From Streptococcus shenyangsis (GTDB lineage Bacteria > Bacillota > Bacilli > Lactobacillales > Streptococcaceae): a stretch of DNA of 64,000 nucleotides. Under the pieces are notes generated by a model that was given only the letters and a program-made list of their open reading frames with translations, did not search any database and had not been told where the DNA came from. The position numbers and the translations under genes are program-made. Positions 1-9,863 of the stretch are shown here, piece by piece; positions within the stretch are counted from its first letter, which is position 1, and each line of letters begins with the position of its first letter. The stretch covers positions 206,728 through 270,727 of the forward strand of contig NZ_VFSH01000001.1 in NCBI RefSeq assembly GCF_006385785.1, written 5' to 3'.

Positions 1-3000
1 CTTTATCATCTACAACTACTGTTGCACCTGGGTTTACAGCTTTAACTTTATCTTCGATCGCTTTCTTCTCTTCTGGAGTTAAGTTAGCTGGATCTTTAAC
101 TGCTGTCTTATCTGCTGGTTTAACGATGTCGTTGCCTGCATTTGGTTTAGTTGCAGCTTCTGGATCTTTCGTCAAGTCTGTTGCTGGAATTACGGCTGTC
201 TTACCTTCTGGGGTTGTAACTGTCGCATTTCCTTTATCATCTACAACTACTGTTGCACCTGGATTTACAGCTTTAACTTTATCTTCGATCGCTTTCTTCT
301 CTTCTGGAGTTAAGTTAGCTGGATCTTTAACTGCTGTCTTATCTGCTGGTTTAACGATGTCGTTGCCTGCATTTGGTTTAGTTGCAGTTTCTGGATCTTT
401 CGTCAAGTCTGCTGCTGGAATTACGGCTGTCTTACCTTCTGGGGTTGTGACTGTCGTATTTCCTTTGTCATCTACAACTACTGTTGCATCTGGGTTTACA
501 GCTTTAACTTTATCTTCGATTGCTTTCTTCTCAGTATCTGTAAGTTTTTCTGGATTTGCTACTACAGTCTTATCTGCTGGTTTAACGATGTCGTTACCTG
601 CATTTGGTTTCTTAGTATCTTCAACAGTACGTACTAATTCTTCTACAGGAATAACTTGTGTTTGACCATCTGGAGTTGAAACTTTAGCATTTCCTTTGTC
701 ATCAACTACTACAATTGAGTTTGGATTTACAGCTTCAACTGCTGCTTTAATTTTCTCCTTCTCAGCATCTGTCAACTTAGCTGGATCATTTACAACTACT
801 TTATCCGCTGGTTTAACGATATCGTTGCCTGCTTTTGGATCATTTGCTGTAGCTGCAGTTTTCACTACTTGCTCAGGAGTGATGATTTCTTTGTGCCCAT
901 CTGGAGTTGTAACAGTAACATTTCCATCTGCGTCTTGAGTAATTTCTTTAGCATCTGGATTTACTTTCTTAACAGCTTCTAAGACCTTAGCTTTTTCATC
1001 ATCTGTTAAAGCACTTGGATTATTTACAAGAACTTTATCAGCCGGAATATTCACTTCACCTACAGCTTTAATAGCCGCTTTATCTGACTCTTCAATTCCA
1101 TCAACAGCTTCTGATGTTTTAGCTGCATCTACAGATTTCTTAGCTTGATCTGCGATTGCATCTACTTGAGCTTTAAGATCTTCTTTAGCTTTAGGAGTTA
1201 AGTCTGTACGTGCATCAATTGCTTCTTTCTTAGCTTTTGCTTCATCTTCAATTGCTTTACGTGCATTTGGCTTATCTTCTACAACAGGTACAGATTTTTC
1301 GATTTCACCTTCAGCTTCTTCTTGAAGTTGCTTAACTTCTGCATCTGTTCCAGCTTTATCGATTTCTTTCTTAGCTCCTTCTGCTAGAGCTTTAGCTGCA
1401 TCTGCTGCAACTTTCTTCTCATCATCTGTAGCATCTGGAGTGTTAGCAATGTCTTCCAATTGTTTTGCTAATTTATCTTCGATGGCTTTCTTAGCTACTG
1501 GTTTAGCTTTGGCTTCTGGATCTACAGCTTTAACATCTGCTACACCTTTATCTTTAGCACCATCTACTGCTGTTTGAGCTTCTGCTGCTTTCTCTGGTGT
1601 TTCTGCGTTGCTTGGTTGAGCATCGATTGCATCTGTTGCTTCCTTAGCTTTCGCTTGAGCTTCTTCTTTGGCTTTAGCTTTCTCTTCATCTGTGAGGTCG
1701 TTACGGCCAGCAATTTCTGCTTCTTTAGCTTTCAATTCATCCGCAACTGCTTTCTTAGCTGCTTCTTTAGCTACTGGGTTAACTTTGGCGATTTCACCAG
1801 TACCAGCTTCTTTAGCTTTATCTACTTCTGCATTGCTTGGTGCTGCATCAATTGCTTCTTTAGCCTTATCTGCTGCATCTTTAGCTGCATCTTTAGCTGC
1901 TTTCTTCTCGTCATCTGTCAAGTCTGTACGAGCGTCAATTGCTGCTTCCTTAGCTTTAAGAGCGTCATCGATTGCTTGCTTAGCTTCTGGTTTAGCTTTG
2001 GCTTCTGGATTGATTGCTTCAACTGCTCCAGTACCAGCTTCCTTAGCTTTATCTACTTCTGCATTGCTTGGTGCTGCATCAATTGCTTCTTTAGCCTTAT
2101 CTGCTGCATCTTTAGCTGCATCTTTAGCTGCTTTCTTCTCGTCATCTGTCAAGTCTGTACGAGCGTCAATTGCTGCTTCCTTAGCTTTAAGAGCGTCATC
2201 GATTGCTTGCTTAGCTTCTGGTTTAGCTTTGGCTTCTGGATTGATTGCTTCAACTGCTCCAGTACCAGCTTCTTTAGCTTTATCTACTTCCGCATCACTT
2301 GGTGCTGCATCAATTGCTTCTTTAGCTTTATCTGCTGCATCTTTAGCTGCATCTTTAGCTGCTTTCTTCTCGTCATCTGTCAAGTCTGTACGAGCGTCAA
2401 TTGCTGCTTCCTTAGCTTTAAGAGCGTCATCGATTGCTTTCTTAGCTTCTGGTTTCTTAGTTGCTGCTGGATTTACTGCTGTAACATCTGCTACACCTTT
2501 ATCTTTAGCACCATCTACTGCTGTTTGCGCTTCTGCTGCTTTTTCTGGTGTTTCTGCGTTGCTTGGTTGAGCATCGATTGCATCTGTTGCTTCCTTAGCT
2601 TTTGCTTGAGCTTCTTCTTTGGCTTTAGCTTTCTCTTCATCTGTGAGATCGTTACGGCCAGCGATTTCTGCTTCTTTCTTAGCTAATTCATCCGCTACTG
2701 CTTTCTTAGCTGCTTCTTTAGCTACTGGGTTAACTTTTGCAATTTCACCAGTTCCTGCTTCTTTAGCTTTATCTACTTCTGCATTGCTTGGTGCTGCATC
2801 AATTGCTGCTTTAGCTTTATCTGCTGCTTCTTTAGCTGCTTCTTTAGCTGCTTTCTTCTCGTCATCTGTCAAGTCTGTACGAGCGTCAATTGCGTCTTCC
2901 TTAGCTTTAAGAGCGTCATCAATAGCTTTCTTAGCTTCTGGTTTAGCTTTGGCTTCTGGATTGATTGCTTCAACTGCTCCAGTACCAGCGTCTTTAGCTG

Positions 3001-6000
3001 TATCTACTGCTGCATCTGTTGTTGCTGCATCAATTGCTGCTTTAGCCTTATCTGCTGCATCTTTAGCTAGATCTTTCGCTGCTTTCTTCTCGTCATCTGT
3101 CAAGTCTGTACGAGCGTCAATTGCATCTTCCTTAGCTTTAAGAGCGTCGTCGATGGCTTTCTTAGCTGCTGGTTTCTTAGCCGCTGCTGGATCTACAGCT
3201 TTAACATCTGCTACACCTTTATCTTTTGCACCATTTACTGCTGTTTGTGCTTTTTCTGCTGCTTCTGGTGTTGCTGCGTTACTTGGTTGAGCATCGATTG
3301 CATCTGTTGCTTCCTTAGCTTTATCTTGCGCATCTTTCTTAGCTGCTGCTTTTTCTTCATCAGTTAAGTCAGTACGTCCGTCGATGGCTTTTTCTTTCTC
3401 AGCTAATTCATCTGCGATTGCTTTCTTAGCTGCTTCTTTAGCTACTGGGTTTACAGCTTTAACGTCTGCTACACCTTTATCTTTTGCACCATCTACTGCT
3501 TTTTGTGCTTCTGCTGCTTTGTCTGGTGTTTCTGCGTTATCTGGTTGTGCATTAATAGCGTCTGTTGCTTCTTTTGCTTTCGCTTTTGCGTCTTCCTTAG
3601 CTTTTGCTTTCTCTGCATCTGTTAAGTCAGTACGTCCATCGATTGCTTCTTCTTTCTTAGCTAACTCTTTTGCGATTTCTTCTTTAGCTTTTGTTTTCGC
3701 TACTGGGTTTACTTTCGCAATTTCTCCAGTACCTGCTGTTTTAGCTGTATCTACTGCTGCATCTGTTGTTGCTGCATCGATTGCATCTGTTGCTTTCTTA
3801 GCTTCTGCTGCTGCTTTATCTTTAGCTGTTTGTTTTTCTGCTGGAGTTAAGTCTTCACGTGCGTCAATTGCAGCTACTTTAGCTTTAAGAGCGTCATCAA
3901 CTGCTTTCTTAGCTTCTGGTTTCTTAGCCGCTGCTGGATCTACAGCTTTAACATCTACTACACCTTTATCTTTTGCACCATTTACTGCTGTTTGTGCTTC
4001 TGCTGCTTCTTCTGGTGTTGCTGCGTTACTTGGTTGAGCATCGATTGCATCTGTTGCTTCTTTTGCTTTCGCTTTTGCGTCGTCCTTAGCTGCTGCTTTT
4101 TCTTCATCAGTTAAGTCAGTACGTCCGTCGATTGCTTTTTCTTTCTTAGCTAATTCATCTGCGATTGCTTTCTTAGCTGCTTCTTTCGCTACTGGGTTTA
4201 CAGCTTTAACATCTGCTACACCTTTATCTTTTGCACCATTTACTGCTGTTTGTGCTGTTGCTGCTTCTTCTGGCGTTGCTGCGTTGCTTGGTTGAGCATC
4301 GATTGCATCTGTTGCTGCTTTTGCTTTCGCTTTTGCATCGTCCTTAGCTGCTGTTTTTTCTGCGTCAGTTAAGTCAGTTCGTGCATCGATTGCTTTTTCT
4401 TTCTCAGCTAATTCATCCGCAACTGCTTTCTTAGCTGCTTCTTTCGCTACTGGGTTTACAGCTTTAACATCTGCTACACCTTTATCTTTAGCATTATTTA
4501 CTGCTGTTTGTGCTGTTGTTGCTGCTTCTGGTGTTTCTGCGTTATCTGGCTGTGCATTAATAGCGTCTGTTGCTGCTTTTGCTTTCGCTTTTGCATCGTC
4601 CTTAGCTGCTGTTTTTTCTGCGTCAGTTAAGTCAGTTCGTGCATCGATTGCTTTTTCTTTCTCAGCTAATTCATCCGCAACTGCTTTCTTAGCTGCTGCT
4701 TTTGCTACTGGGTTTACTTTCGCAATTTCTCCAGTACCAGCTTCCTTAGCTTTATCTACTGCATCGTTTGTTGTTGCAGAGTCGATAGCTTTAGTTGCTT
4801 CTTCTGCTGCCGTATTATTTTTCGCAATAGCTGCATCTTTTTCTGCTTGTGTTAGATTTGGATTTGCTTTAATTGCATCTTCTTTAGCTTTACGAGCTGT
4901 TTCAACATCTGCTTTTGCTGCATCTTTCTTCGCTACTACTGGATTATCTCCTACGATTGCAGTAGTACCAGCTGTTTTAGCTGTATCTAATGCTTCTTTT
5001 GTTGTAACTTCAGGTTTCGCTATTTCATCAAGAGCTTTTTTCTTATCAGCATTTACTTTATCGATTGCTGCTTGTTTCTCGTCATCAGTAGCATTTGGAG
5101 TTTTATTAATCTCGTCAATTTTGGCTTCTGCTGCTTTTTCTACTGCCTCAATAGCTGGTTGTTTATCAAGAGTTACGAATTCTGATAATGATCTTGTATC
5201 TTTAGATCCGTCTGTGTATGTTACTACAAGATTTCCATTAGCATCTTTTTCTACTGATTTAATCTTAGTCTTAGCATCTTCAGCATCTACAGCTTTACCT
5301 TTTTTCTCTGCTAAGTTAGCATCATCATTACGCTTAGAATACTCAATTTGTAATTTTTCTTTGATTTTATCTAACTCATCTTGCGTTACGTTAGCTGGGT
5401 CTGTTACAGCTACTTTTTCTGTTGGAGTCGCTATATCGTATTTAAATGTTTGATTTTTAACTAGGAAGTGAGCGTATCCTGGTTTTTGTCTCGCATTAGG
5501 ATCTTTATCTAGCGCTCTATAATCAGTGTTTGAAAGTTTACCATCGTTGTCTTTAGAAACAATAAAACTTGTCCACTGTTGCCCAGCTGGTAGATTAGTT
5601 TTACCAGTCATCTTGATAGTAGCAGTTCTTTTATCTTCAGATACTGAACCTTCTCCAGTCACTGCACCATTTTCAACTTTACCTGTTGGTAATCCATAGC
5701 CTGCTGCATTATTCCCTGAAATATCTCCAGGTCCACGTAGGTATAGATCTTTCACTTCATTTTCATCTGTACCTTTGAAAGTTAAATCAGTGTTTTCACC
5801 TGTATAAACATAGATTTGTTTATTAGCTTCATTCGAGTATGGAAGTGCTACTTTTGGAGCTACGTTTACAAAATCTGCTAATGCTTTTGTATCTTTAGAA
5901 CCATCTTTATATGTTACTACAACATTATTTCCTTCTCTAGTAATACTTTCAATACGCTCATTTTGGTTTTCAACATCTTTACCTTGTTTATCAGTCAGAT

Positions 6001-8005
6001 TTTTATCTGGGTTTGTAGTAGAGTATTGAATCTTAATACTATTTTTAATCTGGTTAAACTCGTCTTCTGTGATATTATTAGCATTTGCTACAGTAACTTT
6101 TGTCTCTGGATCTTTAATATCATATTTTGCTGTTTGAGCTTTTAATTTGATAGTGAATGATCCTGGATCACTTGCATATGCCTGCTCTGTTGCAGTATTT
6201 TTGATATAGGCACCATCAGTATCTGTAGCCGTTGCATAGCGAGTTACAATTTTCAGCTCTCCTTCTGCTGTTTTAGGGAATAAACTTGCAGAAATTCCAG
6301 AATTGTCTTTTGAAATGTTACCTTTAATTTTTACAATAGCAGGGGTCTCAGCTGTTGCTACTGTTTCAGTTGAAATTTTTTCAACTGTTGTATTAAACTC
6401 ATTATTTAAAATATTTGGATTTAATGCATCTTTAGGTGGTTGTTCTACATTTCCACCGCGGGTTATTGTTGCTGATGCTACTTTCCCATTGTCATCCTTA
6501 AATTTAATAGGAATATCGAAATCTTCATTAGCATATACGTAAACGTCTTTTTTACCATCTACAGAGAAAGGAATTTCTACTGTTGGCGCTGCGTTTACAC
6601 GTGCTACATTTGCAACTGGAGTAGTGTCTACTGAGTCATCATTATAGGTAACTGTGACTGTTCCACTTGCAACATCGATGTTTTTTACTACTGAAGATCT
6701 ATTTGCTAAGACTTCCCCTTTGTGAGACGCTAGTCGAGCATCTTCTCTAGTTGCAGTATCAGAATATTGAATCTTAATTTTCTCTTTGATTTTAGTAATC
6801 TCAGGCGCAGTTAAGCTGTTAATATCAGCAACAGGAACTTTATTCTCCTCTGCTACTGGTTGAATATCGTATTTATATGTTTGAGATTTAACAACTAAGT
6901 TGAACCCACCAGGAGCTTTTAAGTTGCTACCTGCAGCCAGCTTTTCACCATTAGAATTTTCAAGTTGTAAATATCTTGCTCCTAATACTGCGTTTTGATC
7001 TTCAGTTTTTTTGTAAACTGAAAGTCCTTTAAATTCATCATTTGGTTTACCAGTTATTTTAATTGTTACTGGACCTTTAGTTGAAGTTAGTGTCTGACGA
7101 TAAGTCCAACCAAAACCATCTATTTCATTTTCTTCTTCAACAGGTTGAGGTTTCGTACCAGCTTTTACTGCATCTCTCTTAGATTTTAGTAAGAACTGAC
7201 CACTTCCACTTTTAACTGTTGCTTTAGTAATATCTCCAGCCGTTGAGTTAACTGTGATATCGATGTCTGCGTCTTCTTCATTATAAAGGTAAATTTCTTT
7301 TTTATTAGAATTAGAATATTCCATAGAATAAGTAAAGTTACCTTGAGTTTCAGGTGTTTCCGCACGGAAAGCATTGTTTTTGTCTAATGCTTGTCCATTA
7401 CGTTCGTCTTTTGAACCGGTATTTTCGATAGAGTTAGATTCTGATTTTTTCTCAGTGTTTTCTGCTTTTTTACCTACAGTTTCTTTTCCGTTAGTAGTGT
7501 CTACTGCTGGAGTTTCTTTTTTCTCTACAGGTTTATTTTTTAATTTAGTGTTAGCTGTAGTGACAAGTTTACTGTAAGCTTTTTTTAGTTCAGCTTGAGT
7601 AGTTGCATTCGCTAATGTAGCTTTTGCAGATTCTAAGTCAGCTTTTAATACTGCAACACTTTCTTCCGTTTTGTTATCGTAAGAACCGTTAGAAAGTTTT
7701 GTCTCAATTTCTGAAATGTAGCTTTCAAGTTGAGTTTTATTCAAAGCTGGTGTTACTGCTTCTGCTGGTTTAGCAGTAGCCTCTTCCGAAGTTGGTTTGT
7801 TTTCAGAGGCTGGCGCTGAAGCTTCTACAGATGGTGTATCTTGTTTGCTTAGCTCATTAGCTGATACAGCTCCATTACCTAAGAACATGAAAAGAGCAGC
7901 GACCGCTACACTAGCCGCTCCAAAGCTATATTTACGAATCGAATAACGCGTGACTTTTTCACGGTGCAAACGTTCAACACGACTCATGGGATTTTTGTGT
8001 TCCAT
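1..8005 (-). CDS. Giant YSIRK-type cell-surface repeat protein, C-terminus outside window
   Basis: About 2,668 codons are present and the frame is open to the window edge, so a C-terminal LPXTG anchor is expected beyond position 1. The start at 8005 follows an AGGAG box and gives a basic N-terminus with the YSIRK-G/S secretion motif (residues about 21-27) and a hydrophobic signal segment, so Sec export to the septum and sortase anchoring are inferred. Residues about 50-220 are Ser/Thr/Lys-rich. Three similar modules of about 245 residues follow (starting near 7340, 6595 and 5870), each ending in a stretch like VTYKDGSKDT. Residues about 950-2320 are helical DUF1542-type repeats of 75-88 residues with TDLTDDEK cores. 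The visible end is 77-residue repeats with PADK, LTPEEK and VTTPEGKTAVIP motifs. An adhesin or biofilm role is typical of such proteins but is not shown here. Confidence 0.9.
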   Translation of the reverse strand, partial: MEHKNPMSRVERLHREKVTRYSIRKYSFGAASVAVAALFMFLGNGAVSANELSKQDTPSVEASAPASENKPTSEEATAKPAEAVTPALNKTQLESYISEIETKLSNGSYDNKTEESVAVLKADLESAKATLANATTQAELKKAYSKLVTTANTKLKNKPVEKKETPAVDTTNGKETVGKKAENTEKKSESNSIENTGSKDERNGQALDKNNAFRAETPETQGNFTYSMEYSNSNKKEIYLYNEEDADIDITVNSTAGDITKATVKSGSGQFLLKSKRDAVKAGTKPQPVEEENEIDGFGWTYRQTLTSTKGPVTIKITGKPNDEFKGLSVYKKTEDQNAVLGARYLQLENSNGEKLAAGSNLKAPGGFNLVVKSQTYKYDIQPVAEENKVPVADINSLTAPEITKIKEKIKIQYSDTATREDARLASHKGEVLANRSSVVKNIDVASGTVTVTYNDDSVDTTPVANVARVNAAPTVEIPFSVDGKKDVYVYANEDFDIPIKFKDDNGKVASATITRGGNVEQPPKDALNPNILNNEFNTTVEKISTETVATAETPAIVKIKGNISKDNSGISASLFPKTAEGELKIVTRYATATDTDGAYIKNTATEQAYASDPGSFTIKLKAQTAKYDIKDPETKVTVANANNITEDEFNQIKNSIKIQYSTTNPDKNLTDKQGKDVENQNERIESITREGNNVVVTYKDGSKDTKALADFVNVAPKVALPYSNEANKQIYVYTGENTDLTFKGTDENEVKDLYLRGPGDISGNNAAGYGLPTGKVENGAVTGEGSVSEDKRTATIKMTGKTNLPAGQQWTSFIVSKDNDGKLSNTDYRALDKDPNARQKPGYAHFLVKNQTFKYDIATPTEKVAVTDPANVTQDELDKIKEKLQIEYSKRNDDANLAEKKGKAVDAEDAKTKIKSVEKDANGNLVVTYTDGSKDTRSLSEFVTLDKQPAIEAVEKAAEAKIDEINKTPNATDDEKQAAIDKVNADKKKALDEIAKPEVTTKEALDTAKTAGTTAIVGDNPVVAKKDAAKADVETARKAKEDAIKANPNLTQAEKDAAIAKNNTAAEEATKAIDSATTNDAVDKAKEAGTGEIAKVNPVAKAAAKKAVADELAEKEKAIDARTDLTDAEKTAAKDDAKAKAKAATDAINAQPDNAETPEAATTAQTAVNNAKDKGVADVKAVNPVAKEAAKKAVADELAEKEKAIDARTDLTDAEKTAAKDDAKAKAKAATDAIDAQPSNAATPEEAATAQTAVNGAKDKGVADVKAVNPVAKEAAKKAIADELAKKEKAIDGRTDLTDEEKAAAKDDAKAKAKEATDAIDAQPSNAATPEEAAEAQTAVNGAKDKGVVDVKAVDPAAAKKPEAKKAVDDALKAKVAAIDAREDLTPAEKQTAKDKAAAEAKKATDAIDAATTDAAVDTAKTAGTGEIAKVNPVAKTKAKEEIAKELAKKEEAIDGRTDLTDAEKAKAKEDAKAKAKEATDAINAQPDNAETPDKAAEAQKAVDGAKDKGVADVKAVNPVAKEAAKKAIADELAEKEKAIDGRTDLTDEEKAAAKKDAQDKAKEATDAIDAQPSNAATPEAAEKAQTAVNGAKDKGVADVKAVDPAAAKKPAAKKAIDDALKAKEDAIDARTDLTDDEKKAAKDLAKDAADKAKAAIDAATTDAAVDTAKDAGTGAVEAINPEAKAKPEAKKAIDDALKAKEDAIDARTDLTDDEKKAAKEAAKEAADKAKAAIDAAPSNAEVDKAKEAGTGEIAKVNPVAKEAAKKAVADELAKKEAEIAGRNDLTDEEKAKAKEEAQAKAKEATDAIDAQPSNAETPEKAAEAQTAVDGAKDKGVADVTAVNPAATKKPEAKKAIDDALKAKEAAIDARTDLTDDEKKAAKDAAKDAADKAKEAIDAAPSDAEVDKAKEAGTGAVEAINPEAKAKPEAKQAIDDALKAKEAAIDARTDLTDDEKKAAKDAAKDAADKAKEAIDAAPSNAEVDKAKEAGTGAVEAINPEAKAKPEAKQAIDDALKAKEAAIDARTDLTDDEKKAAKDAAKDAADKAKEAIDAAPSNAEVDKAKEAGTGEIAKVNPVAKEAAKKAVADELKAKEAEIAGRNDLTDEEKAKAKEEAQAKAKEATDAIDAQPSNAETPEKAAEAQTAVDGAKDKGVADVKAVDPEAKAKPVAKKAIEDKLAKQLEDIANTPDATDDEKKVAADAAKALAEGAKKEIDKAGTDAEVKQLQEEAEGEIEKSVPVVEDKPNARKAIEDEAKAKKEAIDARTDLTPKAKEDLKAQVDAIADQAKKSVDAAKTSEAVDGIEESDKAAIKAVGEVNIPADKVLVNNPSALTDDEKAKVLEAVKKVNPDAKEITQDADGNVTVTTPDGHKEIITPEQVVKTAATANDPKAGNDIVKPADKVVVNDPAKLTDAEKEKIKAAVEAVNPNSIVVVDDKGNAKVSTPDGQTQVIPVEELVRTVEDTKKPNAGNDIVKPADKTVVANPEKLTDTEKKAIEDKVKAVNPDATVVVDDKGNTTVTTPEGKTAVIPAADLTKDPETATKPNAGNDIVKPADKTAVKDPANLTPEEKKAIEDKVKAVNPGATVVVDDKGNATVTTPEGKTAVIPATDLTKDPEAATKPNAGNDIVKPADKTAVKDPANLTPEEKKAIEDKVKAVNPGATVVVDDK
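121..813 (-). repeat. Three consecutive 231-bp coding repeats in the surface protein
   Basis: The landmark TAACGATRTCGTTRCC (plus strand) recurs at 121, 352, 583 and 814, exactly 231 bp apart, so each unit is 77 residues. The copies at 121-351 and 352-582 are nearly identical at DNA level, while the one toward 814 is more diverged. A further partial copy runs off the window at position 1. This pattern suggests recent unit duplication, so copy number is likely to vary between strains and to be error-prone in assembly. Confidence 0.9.
1801..2493 (-). repeat. Near-identical tandem DUF1542 repeats, 231-bp unit
   Basis: The landmark TACCAGCTTC/T occurs at 1801, 2032 and 2263, and the TDLTDDEK-coding landmark at 1911, 2142 and 2373, all spaced 231 bp. 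The first two units differ at only a few bases and the third diverges toward its end. Flanking DUF1542 units (to about 5,000) are less alike and have spacings of 225, 231, 258 or 264 bp. The pattern is of old repeats with a recently amplified block. Confidence 0.9.
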
Positions 8006-8110
8006 TTTATTCTCCTTTTGGAATTAGTTGATTTAGCTTCTACATAACAAAATTTATTACTTAAAACGAATAAGCAATATTCTCTTATGCATGCAGAAAC
8101 CTACATTCGT

Positions 8111-8139
8111 ATTCTACCCTATTTTCAATATATATGCAA
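8111..8139 (-). promoter_or_regulatory. Probable promoter of the surface protein gene
   Basis: On the minus strand TTGCAT and TAGAAT are separated by 17 bp, predicting transcription from about 8104 and a leader of about 100 nt to the start at 8005. The rest of the 8006-8402 gap is AT-rich and holds no other gene that I can see. Confidence 0.65.
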
Positions 8140-8361
8140 ACTTTTTGACTTCAAATTTTTGCAAAAAAAAAAGCGTTTTGGGAAAGCAAGGAATTTTCAG
8201 ACAATTTAAATTTGCATTTTTTTACGTTTGAATATATATTTAATCTCTATATTATACTATTGTATTTTTGTTCGATTTATACGTAATTGCAGAAGATATT
8301 ACATATATATAATTAGAATCAGAGTAAGTTTAAAAACAAGCATTGACTATTAGCCCAAAAT

Positions 8362-8391
8362 AAAACATGCTATCTAGTTCGATAACATGTT
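8362..8391 (-). terminator. Terminator after the Rpn-family gene
   Basis: The imperfect stem AACATG-C-TATC / GATA-A-CATGTT has a 6-base loop and is followed on the minus strand by TTTTATTTT. It lies about 10 bp past the stop of the gene at 8403-9326. Confidence 0.65.
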
Positions 8392-8402
8392 CCCATTCTC
8401 AT

Positions 8403-9326
8403 TTATAGTAAAGCCTCAAACTCAGCGACAGTCATGCCCAATTGCTGGCTAGCAACTTCAGATGTCAGTAGCTGTTGACGGACTAGATTTGCTAACATAG
8501 CGAAACTTCCTTCAGCTTTCCCACGCTCCAGTCCCTGTTCAAGACCACGCTCTAAACCTTGTTCAAGACCTTCCGCCCTAGCAGTCTCCAAGGCATAATC
8601 CTGAGCCAATAACGCTTGTTCTTCGCGCATACGTAGTTGACTAAACATTTTTCTGTCCTCCTCGGACCAGCTTTTGTAGTCCAGCAGTTGATCTGCCTGA
8701 CTGATGGCTCGCTCGGGTTCTTGAGTAAAGGGTTTATTCCCGAAAAACTCCAACCACGGCTTACGAACCTCGTCTTTGCTGGTTTCTCTATATTTTTTTA
8801 GTTCTAAGAACGCCATCTTGACCAAATGGTTTTCTTGACCGTTATTTGTGATGGTTAAGACTTCACCTGTCGTGTTCTCCCGCATACTAAAGCTATGAAA
8901 AGCCAAGTCATCTGAAAAGTAATTACTGTCTACGATAGCGATAGCATATACTGGTGCAATATGTTTATAGCTCTGGTGGGTATCACCTTCTCGTTGGCGA
9001 ATTTTTTCTAAGTTTTGATTGACCTGACTGCAAAGGTAAGCCCACAGGCGATTGATGAAAAAATTCTGATGATGGACTTGTATTTCGATAATAACCTGTG
9101 TCCCATTGTCCAACTCCGCTAAGACGTCTATACTGGTATAAAAATCCTGAGCCGAGTACGGCAGGGAAGGCAAGACATGAATATTGCTTCCCTCCAAAAT
9201 AGTTACATTTTTGGTTGGTAAGTCCAGCATATCGCGGATAAATTGACAAGTGATTTCTGGATTGCTGAAAATTTTCTTAGCTACCAAATCATTGGTCGGG
9301 CTGATGCCCGGATGTCTTAAAGTCAT
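8403..9326 (-). CDS. Rpn family recombination-promoting nuclease/putative transposase (PD-(D/E)XK)
   Basis: The 307-residue protein resembles the YhgA/Rpn-like PDDEXK_2 family. The N-terminal half has the nuclease-like core: DVLAELDNG at about 68-76, then IEIQVHHQ at about 80-87, which supplies the E-x-Q form of the catalytic motif. The C-terminus has a helical EQGLERG-type repeat (about 255-275) that is typical of the family. The start follows AGGAGG, with an extended -10 (TGGTATAAT) just upstream. E. coli Rpn proteins are DNA endonucleases that increase recombination; whether this one cleaves DNA is unknown. It is a single-gene unit next to a gene-free region rich in DnaA boxes. Confidence 0.85.
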   Translation of the reverse strand: MTLRHPGISPTNDLVAKKIFSNPEITCQFIRDMLDLPTKNVTILEGSNIHVLPSLPYSAQDFYTSIDVLAELDNGTQVIIEIQVHHQNFFINRLWAYLCSQVNQNLEKIRQREGDTHQSYKHIAPVYAIAIVDSNYFSDDLAFHSFSMRENTTGEVLTITNNGQENHLVKMAFLELKKYRETSKDEVRKPWLEFFGNKPFTQEPERAISQADQLLDYKSWSEEDRKMFSQLRMREEQALLAQDYALETARAEGLEQGLERGLEQGLERGKAEGSFAMLANLVRQQLLTSEVASQQLGMTVAEFEALL

Positions 9327-9627
9327 CCATTTCCTCCTCTTATTATACCACAGTTTTAAATCTAATTTTACTAGATTCGATGGTTCTATCTATTTATTCG
9401 GAAAGGAAATGAATTGTGAAAATATTTTATCTCGTTTCAACTAAAATATGAGCTTGATCAACCAGTTGTCTATCCACATTCAGATTTCGATAAAAATTCA
9501 AAGTTCTATCAGTAGCAAAGTACAGAGTTAGTATGATCAGATCTTTTTTGGTTTCCCCAGCTTGAAATGACGGATTTTAAGCTCAAATCTTAGTTTCTAA
9601 AGGATTACTATTTTGAACTACACCCTC

Positions 9628-9671
9628 TTATTAACAACTTTATCCACAGCTGTGGATAAAGTTGTTAATAA
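9628..9671. repeat. 44-bp perfect palindrome containing two DnaA boxes
   Basis: The left half (9628-9649) and right half (9650-9671) are exact reverse complements with no spacer. Each arm contains TTATCCACA preceded by TTAACAACT. As DNA it could be a cruciform-prone DnaA target; as RNA it would be a long hairpin, but it has no T-run typical of a terminator. Confidence 0.9.
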
Positions 9672-9798
9672 CTAAACATCCTCAAAAGTTTCTTATTACC
9701 GTGTGAAAAGTCTTGACTTTTCTAACTAACTACTATTCTCTACCGAAGATCCTCCCTCCTAGCTAATAATTAAAATTCTCTCCTCGTCAACAAGTGAT

Positions 9799-9863
9799 AC
9801 TCAATGAAAATCAAAGAGCAAAATAGGAAGCTGACCTAGTTTGAAGAGATTTTTGAAAAGTAT
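9799..9863. repeat. Degenerate/short BOX-type element
   Basis: It begins TACTCAATGAAAATCAAAG and ends with a GTTTGAAGAGATTTT...AAAAGTA tail, the two ends of the pneumococcal BOX repeat. The central GGCAAGGCGACG part is missing, so this looks like an internally deleted copy. Compare the fuller copy at 58878-58985. Confidence 0.65.

Noticed and set aside
126-4037. Long plus-strand open frames opposite the giant surface protein gene
   Set aside because: They are Ser/Ala/Leu- or Cys/Phe-rich mirror images of a repetitive Lys/Ala/Glu-rich gene, with no ribosome sites. The minus-strand frame is continuous for 8 kb with a signal peptide.
1-5000. CRISPR-like regular repeats
   Set aside because: The 231-bp period with full coding continuity shows protein repeats; there are no short repeats with unique spacers.
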